Assembly: GCF_963259705.1 (NCBI RefSeq) | Contig: NC_081842.1 | Coordinates: 92,804,433-92,868,432 of the forward strand | Length of the DNA stretch: 64,000 nt | Reading direction: 5' to 3' | DNA from: Myotis daubentonii | Taxonomy: Eukaryota; Chordata; Mammalia; Chiroptera; Vespertilionidae | Shown: positions 47,712-58,270 of the stretch, in pieces | Layout: the number at the start of each line of letters is the position of its first letter | Position numbering within the stretch: position 1 is the first letter of the stretch | Made by a program: the position numbers and the translations under genes | The notes under the pieces: generated by a model | Database searches by the model: none | What the model saw: only the letters and a program-made list of their open reading frames with translations | What the model was told of the DNA's origin: nothing

Positions 47712-47717
<6 letters not shown>

Positions 47718-47760
<43 letters not shown>
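47718..47760. repeat. (AC)n microsatellite in the HeliBat 3' region
   Basis: About 21 AC units sit where other copies have a C-rich stretch before the hairpin. Confidence 0.95.
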
Positions 47761-47762
<2 letters not shown>

Positions 47763-47813
47763 GTGCACCAATTTCATGCACTCGGCCTCTAGTTAATAAT
47801 AATATTTAAAAAT

Positions 47814-48029
47814 GCCCTAACTGGTTTGATTCAGTGGATAGAGCGTCGGCCTGCGGACTGAAGGGTCCCAGGTTCAATTCCTGTCAAGGTCATATACCTT
47901 GGTTGTGGGCACATCCCCAGTAGGTAGTGTGCAGGAGGCAGCTGAATTGATATTTCTCTCTCATCAATGTTTCTAACTCTTTATCCCTCGCCCTTTCTCT
48001 CTGTAAATAATCAATAAAATATATTAAAG
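47814..48029 (+). mobile_element. VES SINE just beyond a HeliBat
   Basis: The head is gccctaactggtttgattcag and the B box is ggttcaattcc. The tail is '..aatcaataaaatatatt'. The target duplication aataatatttaaaaat (47798-47813) matches aataatacttaaaaat (48030-48045) with one difference. It begins 21 bp after the HeliBat end and lies in the L1 5' UTR. Confidence 0.93.
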
Positions 48030-48045
48030 AATAATACTTAAAAAT

Positions 48046-48367
48046 AAAAAATATAATAAGAAACAAGATAAAATCAACTGAGAAAAAAATTTAGTTTCTT
48101 AAGTAAAAGATAAAAATAAAAAATGTGAAGTAGTGAAGGTCATTGACTTCCTCTACTGTTCTGCTTGGCACAGCTGTTTCCTTTCAAGTAGTCAGCAGCA
48201 CAGTATTGAAGTTCCCTGCAATCCACCACTCCTCTGTGTTATAAGTCACAACCCTCTTTTCAAACAGGTGGAATCTTTCTGCTCACTTTGGTTCCCAGCT
48301 TGCCTTTAGTTGTATTTGCATACCAGAGTCAATCTCTGATACAACCCCTGGGTGGCAGTTTTTCTGT
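48046..48367 (-). mobile_element. L1 copy C 5' UTR, part 2
   Basis: This continues the sequence upstream of L1 ORF1, between two SINEs. The assignment to the 5' UTR rests on its position and on the absence of other features; the motif content is not diagnostic. Confidence 0.5.
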
Positions 48368-48592
48368 TTTTTTTTTTTTTAATATATTTTATTGATTTTT
48401 TACAGAGAGGAAGGGAGAGGGATAGAGAGTTAGAAACATCGATGAGAGAGAAACATCGATCACCTGCCTCCGGCACACCTCCTACTGGGGCTGTGCCTGC
48501 AACCAAGGTACATTCCCTTGACCAGAATCTAACCTGACACCCTTGAGTCCACAGGCCAACGCTCTATCCACTGAGCCAAACCGGTTAGGGCT
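48368..48592 (-). mobile_element. VES SINE, antisense
   Basis: The reverse-strand head is gccctaaccggtttggctcag, the body is well conserved, and the tail complement is a long T run. The target duplication is agtttttctgt at 48357-48367 and 48593-48603. Confidence 0.94.
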
Positions 48593-48603
48593 AGTTTTTC
48601 TGT

Positions 48604-48830
48604 CTTAATAGCTTGGGCTAAAAGGCCTCTCTACCCTGGCACTGCGCATCACTTTTTCCCTGGCTCTGTGCACATCTCTGCATGTGACTCTGCGCAGGTA
48701 TTTTCCCCCTATCTCTACACAGCTGGTACCCTTCGTCCCCTCCACATCCTACTTAGGCTGTCCTGCTATGTGTCCCCAGGCATGCTTTTAATCTCCAGGG
48801 CCCATAAGTGATAAACTTTTTTTTTCTTTG
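48604..48830 (-). mobile_element. Possible outer end of the L1 copy C 5' UTR
   Basis: C- and T-rich sequence ('..ctggcactgcgcatcac..', '..cctggctctgtgcacatctc..') resembles an antisense L1 5' UTR. The true 5' end of the L1 and its target duplication were not found. Confidence 0.4.
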
Positions 48831-48994
48831 AAGCTTTCTGGGGGTTATTGCTTAAGGGCATTTTACAAGCATAGTGAGAACCACCAGGGTCAGTCCAGTT
48901 TTAACATTGGTTTAGAAAGGGGAGATGTTTGTGGGAATGGATAGCTCACTTTAACCAGCTTACTATCCATACACTGAGATGGCAGAAAAAGTAA

Positions 48995-49128
48995 TGTGCT
49001 CTCTTAGAACATTACCTGGCTACATCACTAGGTGATAGGAATTTCTTAGCCCCATTGTAAGCTTATGGTACCATCCTTGTATATGCAGTCTGTTGCTGAC
49101 TGAAATGTTGTTATCCAGTGAATGACTA
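48995..49128. mobile_element. Tigger-like DNA transposon end
   Basis: The text '..gctacatcactaggtgataggaatttcttagccccatt-gtaagcttatggtaccatc..' and '..gtctgttgctgactgaaatgttgttatccagtgaatgac' resembles the end of an old pogo/Tigger family element. Only one end is recognisable. Confidence 0.5.
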
Positions 49129-49198
49129 TATATAAATTTATTTTGACCAGTGAAAACTCTCAACTTCAGCCACTGGCAATTGTTTCCCCTGTGTTTTC

Positions 49199-49421
49199 TT
49201 TTTTTTTTAAAATATATTTTATTGATTTTTTACAGAGAGGAAGGGAGAGGGATAGAGAGTTAGAAACATCAATGAGAGAGAAACATCGATCAGCTGCCTC
49301 TTGCACACTCTCCACTGGGGATGTACCCGCAACCAAGGTACATGCCCTTGACCGGAATCGAACCTGGGACCCCTCAGTCTGCAGGCCGATGCTCTATACA
49401 CTGAGCCAAACTGGTTAGGGC
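49199..49421 (-). mobile_element. VES SINE, antisense
   Basis: The reverse-strand head is gccctaaccagtttggctcag. The B box complement 'ggaatcgaacc' is intact. The target duplication is cccctgtgtttt at 49187-49198 and 49422-49433. Confidence 0.94.
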
Positions 49422-49669
49422 CCCCTGTGTTTTATTTTAATTCTTTTAATAAAGTGTGTTTTTACCTAGTGAACTAATATTGGCTATAAAAATGGCTGTT
49501 GTCCTAGATTTGCCATAATCCAGAAATATCTATGCTTTAATATCAGATTATGAGTGTTTCCCTTGGGAGTTACGATCTTTCTCAGAATTATGGCCCACTT
49601 GTGTTTTGCCTTTTTTGGTTTTGCTTCTATTTCCCTGGATGGCAAGATATTATTTCAGAATTTAGCAGG

Positions 49670-50099
49670 TGACCAGAAAACACACAACAGGTACTCAGAA
49701 GATTCAGGGAAAATCCTTTATTGCAGATGCACCAGTACGATGACTCTGGGAATCCTTTTTCCAAAGCCTGAGCACCGAATGCGGAGGGTCTCTCCCATTT
49801 ATCTCCTTGGTTTCTTTGTCTCCCCAAATATGGACCAAGCTTCTGGACTTTTTGTGGGCTTTTCAGTCCCTCTGATAGTGGTAAGGGGGAGATTGCGACC
49901 AACCACCCGGGCTAGGGAATGCCAGCAGTTAATCTTCTGTGGGGCCTTTTTATGGCCCCTGCAGATAAACAGGTTCTGCAAGACTAGCTAGTACACAGCA
50001 GAAAGGGGGGTTGGGGCTAGCAAGCATATGCATAAGAATACTGGTTACTGGGCACAGATTCAGACTGCTAGCCCCCCAGTTGTTTTATATTCCCCCTCA
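49670..50099 (-). mobile_element. Solo LTR of an endogenous retrovirus, antisense
   Basis: On the reverse strand this runs from TGAGGGGGAATATAAAAC through GGGGGGCTAGCAGTCTGAAT and ends ..TTTTCTGGTCA, with 'aataaag' as a polyadenylation signal about 60 bases before the end. It is the same family as the sense LTR at 56659-57108; both share 'ggctagcag.ctgaatctgtgcc.agtaacc' and '..gtccatatttgggg'. No gag, pol or env is present. Confidence 0.7.
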
Positions 50100-52525
50100 A
50101 AATAGTTATTTCTTCTGTGAATTTAACTTATGTTTTTCCTTGATGCTGTGCCTCCTTCTCAAGATTTTTCTGAATCCTTTCACTTACATTTAGATTGCAT
50201 TTAAATGGCATATCAATTGAGAAGTCTCCAAAATCTGTATTCCCTATAGAATCTGTACTTAAAATAATGGCGATTGATTCTAGTTCTCTGCTTAATCTCT
50301 CTGGCTACAGGTGCCACATGCTTGAGAACCTGTCTTTTTCTTCTCCTTATTCCATCATCACCAATCTCCTTTGTTTTTACTGTTTCTACTAAGGCAACAC
50401 CATGATCACAATCACCTATGTATAAAAAATCTGATAATCTTAGACTTCTTTTTCTACCTTGAAACTCAAGTTCTTATAGTTTCTATCTTTACACCATAAA
50501 TAAATTTTTTGATATCCAATACTTTTGGATTTCAGTTTTGTAAGCCATTACAATAGAATCTACACTTTTTCTCTTATATCAATTATTTTTGCTTTGTAGT
50601 ACTTTGTATAATCTGACAGTTTGAAAATACTAAATCTAAAATTATAATTTTCAGTAAGAGCCTCATAATATTTTAATTGGCTTATAGTTATAATTTCATA
50701 TAAGATAACAATGTCAGGAAAAGCAATAGAAAACACTTTATTCTGTTGTCTATGCATATATTTTGCATTGAATAAGCTTAAATGGTTCAATGAAATTTAT
50801 ATTTCTCAAAATTAAACAATATAGTATATGAATGATTTTTCCAGTTGGATATTTAGTTATAATTGCTACATATAAATCTTTGGTTATCATGGAATCATTT
50901 GTCTTTGTGATGAAGTAGATAAAAACTTGTATCATTATAATATATTCTAAAATTTTATCTTAATATTTATCTACATATCAATTTGGTGCATATATTAATT
51001 TTATTCATGTTCATAGATTAGCTGAACTCTAATTCCTTTTCTGTATCAATAATCTCTAACTTATTTTAGTGTCATACTTATTAAAACTTCTGTTGAATGA
51101 AAAGGAATATAAATTTACGATTTTAAGATTACATAGTCTATTCTTACTTAAAGTATATTTATAGATGAAGTAAATTTACAAAAGAAAGGTGTTAGATCAT
51201 ATTATTTTGATCCTCCTAGACAAGACTGCCAAGCCAGTATTTCACGACTGGCTAAGTCAAAAGTATGCTGAGATATGGACCCCTTCTTCTCTTCTTAAAA
51301 TGAACATGGCGGGCCTAAGGTGGCTGGATCCTTTAGATTGGTTGATCTGTCCATAAGTACAGAATTTGGACAGAAAATTTCTTATACAGAAATTGGTTAA
51401 TCTGCCCAGTAAGGCAAATGGGACCATACTGTAGGGAAGGAAGAAACTGTCCTCTAATTTCAAGGTTCTTTTTGCTGGTCTAATAATCAAATAAACATGA
51501 GAAAATAACCAAATTAACACACACATATGTATAGGAACCCCACATGCATGGGAGGGTCAGAGAGCCCACATGTGGGAGAGGTTCAGAGATAGAAAGGGGT
51601 ATTGAGGTGTATAAGACATCCTGAGCTAAGGATGGGGTAATGCACCTTGGGGTTTTCAAAAGTCATTGCAGGCTGATAAGAAAATCAAATGTTTAGTAAA
51701 TAAAAGTTTGCCCTGCCCTATATAAAGATCAAAATAAATTATTTATGTTAATCTCTTATATGGGCAAGGTCCCTCATTCAAGTTCTTCTAGGTAGTTAAA
51801 GGGTGGGACAAAAGTTTCTCTTGAGCCTGAAGCTAAAATTGCCTTAAACTCAAAGTAAAGAGAAGTTTGAAGTTTGAAATCTATAGTGCAGGTCATGGAA
51901 AGGGCTAGATGAAACTCTCAGACATGATTTGAAACTGCTATCTGTAGGTAGAATATTTTTTTTCCTCAGGGAAGCCATAGTTATACTCTTAAAGTCTTTA
52001 AACTGATTGAATCAGACATGTTCAAATTATCTAAGAGAATCTACCTTAAAGTCAACTGAGTATGGACTTTCTTCACATATACAAATTACCTTCACAGCCA
52101 CAGCTCGTGTTTGACTCAGTAATTGGTGAAAATGGCATTGTCAAGTTGATACTAGCCATAGCCGATAAATCAGTTTTGTAATAATAAAATTAGTCACTTT
52201 TAGTTAAAAGAAAAACTAAAAATAAGTATAAAAATTGAATTTCATGGTTAAATACACATAAAAGGAACATGCACACTTTACATTGAAACCCACATACAAA
52301 GCTTGCTGATTACATAAGAATAAAATCTTAGTGAGGTCCCATAGTAGAATTCTCCACCAATCTTTAGGACCAGGAATGTATGATATGCTTCAGCGAATGT
52401 TATTTTAGTTCATTTGCCTGCTTTGAGTATATTTATTTTACCTTATTGGCACCATGATCAGGTAACTGCCACAAACTCTGTTATACACACATTCTGAGAG
52501 GACCTCACTGAGTGATTCCCTTGTT
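50100..52525. other. Unique AT-rich non-coding DNA
   Basis: No gene or recognised repeat is seen. Short frames here have no family resemblance. Confidence 0.5.
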
Positions 52526-52529
52526 TATT

Positions 52530-53010
52530 CCCATTCCTCTCCTCTTGAGTCTGGGCCAAATCTGTGACTTGATTCTAACAAAGGTGATGAGATGTCACTC
52601 CTTTAGTTGAAAAATATAAGACTGTAATTTAGCAAGCTGGACTGAGATTCCTACTATTTTTAAAGAAACAAACATATTATGAATTTTTTTATTATGAACT
52701 TTTAATGAAGAGAGCCAAGAAATTGGAACCTGTGATTACCTCTAAGATAGTCATTAAAAAGTGGGACCTGCAGTCATATGACCGAGATAAAATAATTCTG
52801 CCAGTAATGTGAATGAGCTGAGAAGCAGATTCCCCCCTGGGCAAGCCCCCGGATGTAAATGCAGCAGAGCTGACAGTCTTAGAACCCTGAGCTCAGGAGC
52901 CAGGTGATGCCTGATTGCTGATCCATGTAAACTACAAGGCAATACATGTCAGTTGCTTTTAGTAACAAAATCTCTGATAATTTCTTATACAGAAATAGTA
53001 AATTAATATA
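52530..53010 (+). mobile_element. MaLR/ERVL-type LTR relic
   Basis: The text '..gtctgggccaaatctgtgacttgattctaac..', '..tgaatgagctgagaagcagattccccc..' and '..aagggcaatacatgtcagttgc..cagaaatagtaaatta'-like parts resemble a heavily decayed LTR of the MaLR class. It is tentative. Confidence 0.4.
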
Positions 53011-53111
53011 ATTATCTTTCTTTATTTCTGGTTAGAAAGGCTTAACTCTTAGTTGGGGTTCTGTAAGCAAGACCTTTTGGCAGTCTAATTGAGCCCCATC
53101 CCTCACCCTAC

Positions 53112-53323
53112 CAGTGATCGGCAAACTGCGGCTCACGAGCCATATGCGGCTCTTTGGCCCCTTGAGTGTGGCTCTTCCTAAGCCTTAGGAGCACCCTAAT
53201 TAAGTTAATAACAATGTACCTACCTATATAGTTTAAGTTTAAAAAATTTGGCTCTCAAAAGAAATTTCAATCGTTGTACTGTTGATATTTGGCTCTGTTG
53301 ACTAATGAGTTTGTCGACCACTG
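53112..53323 (+). mobile_element. Non-autonomous hAT element (not SPIN)
   Basis: The left end is CAGTGATCGGCAAACTGCGG and the right end '..GAGTTTGTCGACCACTG', forming imperfect terminal inverted repeats. The interior holds 'ctcacgagccatatgcggctctttggcc' and 'ggctctcaaaagaaatttcaatcg'. It is 212 bp. The 8 bp on each side (caccctac, cagactgt) do not match, so no target duplication is visible. Confidence 0.82.
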
Positions 53324-54069
53324 CAGACTGTTTCAACAACAAAGGTAATATTTTGACTTCTGTGTGTTTCACTATTTGTCTTATTGGTTCAGAATTTATA
53401 TTAAGTAGAAAGATGGTTTTAATTAGGTTACATAAAAGAATACAGTCTGGTTGCTAATCTGAGGCTGTTGGGGAATAAAAGGGAGTAGAATGTACAGACC
53501 CAAATAATAAATGGTGATGTTTTTGGTGGAGGCTCTGAACTTCAAAACCTTTGAATTTAACTATTTTATCTTATTTCAGTTCATTATAATGTCCAGTTTA
53601 GGACAAATTCTCTTTAGAGCCTTTACAGGCATTGGTAGATATAACATTTTTACTCAGTTTAATTGTTTTTCTGTGAGATCTTGATCATGAACAAATTTTA
53701 GTCTTGGAACTGTAAGCATTGACCTTTATCGAATGCTCAGGCAATAGTGCAGAAATTGTGTGGCTTGTCTGCCTTGGCATCATTTTAAGACTTCTTCACT
53801 CTCCCTGTGCTAATTATTCTTATTAATATCTGATATCAGTATTCTGGCTTTACTCTCAGAAACATGTCATTAAAAAAAAAAAAGCAACAGGTGAACCTAT
53901 CATATCAGAAATAAAATATTCACTTGGAAATAGATAAAGAAAGCCAGATGATTTCTTAACAACCATAAGGCCAAGATACCATAAAGACAGAATACTTCCT
54001 CTGAGGTGACTGGTAATTAAGCAGAGTGCAAGTAGAACAAAAGATAGAGAAATTATAGGGTATTTGAAT
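53324..54069. other. Unique non-coding DNA
   Basis: No gene or recognised repeat is seen. Confidence 0.5.
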
Positions 54070-54087
54070 AAAGAACAGTGACTCAGG

Positions 54088-54307
54088 CCCTAGCTGGTTT
54101 GGCTCAGTGGATAGAGCATCAGCCTGCAAACTGAAGGGTTTGGTATTCAATTCTAGTCAAGAGCACATTCCTGGGTTGTGAGCTCATCCACAGTAGGGGC
54201 ATGCAGGTGGCCTCTGATCAATGATTCTCTCTTATCATTGATGTTTCTATCTCTCTCTCCTTTTCCCTTTCTCTCTGAAATCAATAAAAAAAAAATAAAA
54301 TAAAAAT
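54088..54307 (+). mobile_element. VES SINE whose A-tail holds a compound HeliBat
   Basis: The head is ccctagctggtttggctcag and the tail '..tgaaatcaataaaaaaaaa'. The left target duplication aaagaacagtgactcagg (54070-54087) has its partner aaagaatagtgactcagg at 55586-55603, on the far side of the HeliBat. So the HeliBat landed in the SINE tail after the SINE inserted. Confidence 0.92.
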
Positions 54308-54983
54308 TCTAATATATAAAAACACAGGGTTCGTAATGAACAAAGGCTTAACCCATGGGAAGTCAGTCCTTCAGTCAACCCAGCACTGACTGCTACTGCA
54401 GCAGGCGCAACGACCCAGCACTGACTGCCGAGGGGGGCTGCAGATCAGGCCTGGAGAGAGGCCGGAAAAGAGAGGCAGGGTCTGATCTGCAGCTTCCATG
54501 GCAGCTGTTGATAAGCCGTTGGCTCTCTCTTTCTCTCCAGAATTTGTCAACAGCTGCACCTCTGTTTCTCTTCAGGCCTCCACAGGGGTTGCTGATCAGC
54601 TCCCCCTCTTTGATCAGGCCCGCAGATAGGCCCCGAGACGCTGACTGGTATAGAAACCTACCAATCAGAACCAAATCTGGGTGAAGTGTGAGGAGCCAAT
54701 GGCTGCCTAGGAGGTGGAGCTTTTGACACTGACTGGCAAAGAAACTGACCAATCAGAATCTAATATGGGTGAACTGTGAAGGCAGAACCTAAGATGGGGA
54801 GTTAGGAGGGGTTTTAAGGGCAACTGTTTGGTTTAAGGTGTAAGAAAGTGGTTCAATTTTTAATGACTATTTTGGCAGTATAGTGCATATGGCTGACTAT
54901 GTATTTTTGTCTGCCAAGAGCATCTCTTCCTGCTGAAAAAGCCCCCCCCCCAATATTTAAGCAATCCTATTCTATAGAATCTA
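54308..54983 (+). mobile_element. Outer part of a compound HeliBat (second 5' end)
   Basis: It starts tctaatatataaaaacacag, which looks like a Helitron 5' terminus (TC plus a TATATAAAA-like tract). About 675 bp of mixed sequence follow, including 'gaccaatcagaa' at two places (about 54660 and 54748). It has no CTAG terminus of its own and runs straight into the 5' end of the HeliBat at 54984. It may be DNA captured between an outer and an inner 5' end. The body is otherwise unrecognised. Confidence 0.5.
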
Positions 54984-55575
54984 TCTATACTATAAAAGGA
55001 TAATATGATAATTAGACCGGGTCAACCGGCCATCTTCTGGATATCCTACTTCCTTCTGGACAAAGCCATGGTGGTGGGTACTGAGGCAGAGGGCGGTAGG
55101 GGTGAGATCAGGATGGCGTGGGAGGGCAGTTGGGGGCAATCAGGCAGACAGAGGCAGTTAGGGGCTATCAGGCCAGCAGGGGAGAGCAGTTTGGGGGCGG
55201 GTGGAGATCAGGCCAGCAAGGGAGTGCTGTTAGGGGTGAGATCAGGCCAGCAGGGGAGGGCAGTTAGAGGCAATCAGGGAGGCAGGCAGAGAAGTTAGGG
55301 GTGATCAGGCAGGCAGGCAGAGGGATTAGGAATAATCAGGCAGGCAGGCAGAAGCAGTTATAGGTGGTCAGGCAGGCAGGAAGGTGAGCGGTTAAGAGCC
55401 AGTGGTCCCAGATTGTGAGAGGGATGTCTGACTGCCTGTATAGGACTGATCCCACAGAGATAAGTCCTAAACCAGCAGTCAGACATCCCCTATGGGGTCC
55501 CTGATTGGAGAGGTAGCAGGCAGGGCTGAAGGAACTCCCTCCCCCCTGTACAAATTTCATACACCGGGCCACTAG
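54984..55575 (+). mobile_element. HeliBat, inner unit of the compound
   Basis: The 5' end is tctatactataaaaggataatatgataa and the 3' end 'gtacaaatttcatacaccgggccactag', followed by T. The interior has degenerate tandem units of about 32 bp ('..gggcagttgggggcaatcaggc..', '..gcagttaggggctatcaggcc..'). No helicase is present. Confidence 0.88.
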
Positions 55576-55765
55576 TAAATAAATAAAAGAATAGTGACTC
55601 AGGAAATAGTTTCAGTACTAGATTGGCACAGGCAAGAGATATGGAGAAATAAAAGAGCAGAGGAGTGAGTGGGTAAATTATATCTATAGTCTAATATAAA
55701 TTCGAAAAGAGGGAGTATATCTAAGACAACTCCATATCACATCTGTCTTTAAAAATAAGTTTGTA

Positions 55766-55924
55766 GCCTGACCAATGTGTCTCAGTTGGTTGTGTTATTC
55801 TGTGCAACAAAAGGTTGCCATTTCAATTCCCATTTGGGGCACCTACCTAGGTTGTAGGTTCTGTCCCCAATCAGGACACATATGGAAGGCAACAATTGAT
55901 GTTCTCTCTCACACTGATGTCTTT

Positions 55925-55985
<61 letters not shown>

Positions 55986-56058
55986 TCCTCTCTCTAAGTA
56001 TATCCTTAGGTGAGGATTAAAAACTAATAATAACAAATAAATAAATAAACAAAAAAAT
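55766..56058 (+). mobile_element. VES-related SINE, older subtype, with a (CT)n tract
   Basis: The head is gcctgaccaatgtgtctcag. The 3' end is 'tatccttaggtgaggattaaaaa', the same class as the SINEs at 8261 and 59876. (CT)n lies at about 55932-55985. The target duplication aaaaataagtttgta (55751-55765) matches aaaaatgaggttgta (56059-56073). Confidence 0.88.
55932..55985. repeat. (CT)n microsatellite
   Basis: An expansion of the pyrimidine-rich body of the SINE. It gives a spurious ERER frame on the reverse strand. Confidence 0.95.
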
Positions 56059-56073
56059 AAAAATGAGGTTGTA

Positions 56074-56658
56074 AAGGAGGATCTTTGACTATTAAGAACA
56101 TGATTGGGGCGGGGGGGAGAAGAAAGGGATCAATTTAAGAAGATTAAAATGGTAACCCTAGGGAGAGACAGAACCCAGAAAATTAAAAATCACAGTCTCT
56201 AACCCTTAGTTCTTATATCTGAAATATGCTGCAAACAAACTGTTTTTAACTCAATCTTAAAACAATATACGACCTTACCTTGAATACCTTGTGAGAAAAG
56301 TTAACCTGAGATTATTCAGTCTTTATGAACTTCACTTTATGTGCATATTCATATATTTGCAATGGAAATATCAAGGTATTTTAAGCACTTCCCAGTTCTT
56401 GTATAATCTGAAGTATATGCACAATTTCACGTTCCTATAATCCCCAAATTTTGAATTTTGAATATACTTAAGTCCAAGTGTATGGGATAGGGATTGTGAA
56501 ACTTTTTCAAGAACCTTTCAAATCTGAAAATAGAGAAGCCATTACACAACAATTAGAAAACTACTTTTTAAAGTTTGGTAAAGGATTCATAAAATGTGAA
56601 CACAGGATAGGTGGTGGTGAGAAGGCTGAAAGGCTAATTCCAATGTAACCCTGATGTG
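56074..56658. other. Unique non-coding DNA
   Basis: No gene or recognised repeat is seen. Confidence 0.5.
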
Positions 56659-57108
56659 TGTATGGGGGGGGGGAGGGGCTAGCAGCCTGAATCTGTGCCA
56701 GTAACCTAATGTACATTCTTAATAACCTATAATTAAGTCACTGCCCCTTTCTCCAGAATTTGGTCTTGCAAGACCTGTTACCTGAAGGCTCACATTTCAC
56801 AGAGACCATAAACCATGAATAATACACAACCCCCAGAGGGGTTTATCAGCACTGGCGCCAGGCCAGGCCTTTAGATATGATCTCAAGACCCCCATCCCAC
56901 ACACAGAGCTTTTTGCAAAGCCCACAAAAGGTCTGGAAGTCCCATCCATATTTGGGGGACAAGGAAACCAAAGGGGATAAAAGAAGGGATTCCACCATAT
57001 TGGTTTGCTCAGGCTTTGGAGGCAACTCCTCTGAGACCGCCGGCGTAATAAAGCTGTGTAACTCCATTTCTCTAAGCATTGTTTGGGTTTCTTAGGTCTT
57101 CTACAACA
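56659..57108 (+). mobile_element. Solo LTR of an endogenous retrovirus, sense
   Basis: The same LTR family as 49670-50099, in the opposite orientation. It starts tgtatgg(G)n..ggctagcagcctgaatctgtgcc. It contains 'gtccatccatatttggggg'-like text (here as cccatccatatttgggggac), a polyadenylation signal 'aataaag' at about 57048, and ends '..cttctacaaca'. There is no coding region. The reverse-strand frames across it are artefacts. Confidence 0.7.
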
Positions 57109-57790
57109 GTGGCATGCATATTGCATGTCTCCTGAGGAAAATATTTATGATGATTTATGGAACTAGGATTCCAAGTGATAGGAAAACTATGATAAAGCAT
57201 GTTAAAGAGGAGCCAAACCAAATAATTAAAAATTTAAATATGGGTATCACATGAATTTTGGTCCCCTAGGAAAGTTTCACTTGAATATGATTACCTAGTC
57301 AAGAAGATTGAAGTAGTCTCCAAAGAAAGCATTATTCGAGCCACTAGAAATACTATAGCAAAGTTTTGAGAGATACTGATGAATACTTTATAAACTTATT
57401 TTCTATGGGCTTGATCTCCTATTTCCCTCTTATTATCTTTCCCACATTTTTTTTACCTTTCTTTGTAAGTATTTCACCAGTCTTCTTCAATCCTATATAC
57501 ATAAAAATGGTTAATAAGCAAACACAAATAAATATATCTGTATCATGGTAGCCAGATTAATATTTCTAAGGAATAGTTTTAGTAACATTACTAGTCTAAA
57601 ACAACAACAACAACAACAACAAAACAAAACATAGGTTATTTTTTGCTTATTCAGCATAAAAGATGTTCTATGTTTCCATTTTTATATCCCATGATACCCT
57701 ATGTCCACTCAAGAATTAAATAACCTTAAATACTACTTTTTAAAAATACATTGTGCCTTTTGGATAACTTTAATAATGAGAATTGATTCA
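57109..57790. other. Unique DNA with a short (CAA)n tract
   Basis: (CAA)n lies at about 57601-57624. Nothing else is recognised. Confidence 0.5.
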
Positions 57791-57794
57791 ATTT

Positions 57795-58270
57795 TTTTTT
57801 AATTGGTGTGTAAGAAACTACCCTAAAATTTAGTGGCTTATGACATTGAACTCTTATTTCTCATGATTGTGTGGATTAAAATTTAGGGCAGAACTTTTAC
57901 ATGTAGTTATTCTGTTCCTGTGGGATCAGCTTAAAATGAATTATTTTATATTCAACTGGCAACTGGGTTAGGCTGGAAGGTTCAAGAAGGTCTCCCTCAC
58001 CACTTTGCCACTCCAGTGTTTTTCCACAGCCACCCTCTCTCCTTGTGGGGTCTTATGCTCCAGGGCTGCTCCTTGCTCTTTCTCTCTCTCTCTCTCTCTC
58101 TCCAGCCTGAATTTGCTGACAGCTCGGTAGGTGGTTTTACAAGGTAGGGAAAATGAAAGCTCACAATCTTCTTTAGGCCTACATTTGAGAGATATAGAAC
58201 ATCCTCCATGCTGCACTCCATGGTTTAATGCAAGTCAAAATGCATGTACAGCAAAGGGAGGTATTGTTAG
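57795..58270 (-). mobile_element. MaLR/ERVL-type LTR relic, antisense
   Basis: The text 'taagaaactaccctaaaatttagtggctta', '..ttctgttcctgtgggatcagctta..' and '..atgcaagtcaaaatgcatg..aaagggag' resembles an antisense mammalian LTR-type repeat. It includes a (CT)n run at about 58076-58102. The assignment is tentative. Confidence 0.4.

Larger units (their letters stand above)
47077..47792 (+). mobile_element. HeliBat with a 32-bp tandem repeat and an (AC)n tract
   Basis: The 5' end is TCCTATCTAAGAAAGAGGTA, followed by 'atatgcaaattgacc'. The 3' end is 'gcaccaatttcatgcactcggcctctag', with T after it. The interior 47190-47560 is a tandem array with a 32-bp step ('gggcagtt.ggg.caaccaggc.tgcaggggag'). 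An (AC)n run (47718-47760) sits just before the subterminal hairpin. No Rep/helicase is present. It is inserted in the L1 5' UTR. Confidence 0.92.

Noticed and set aside
49554..49991. 145-codon frame as a gene
   Set aside because: It lies mostly in an antisense solo LTR; the related LTR at 56659 does not preserve the frame.
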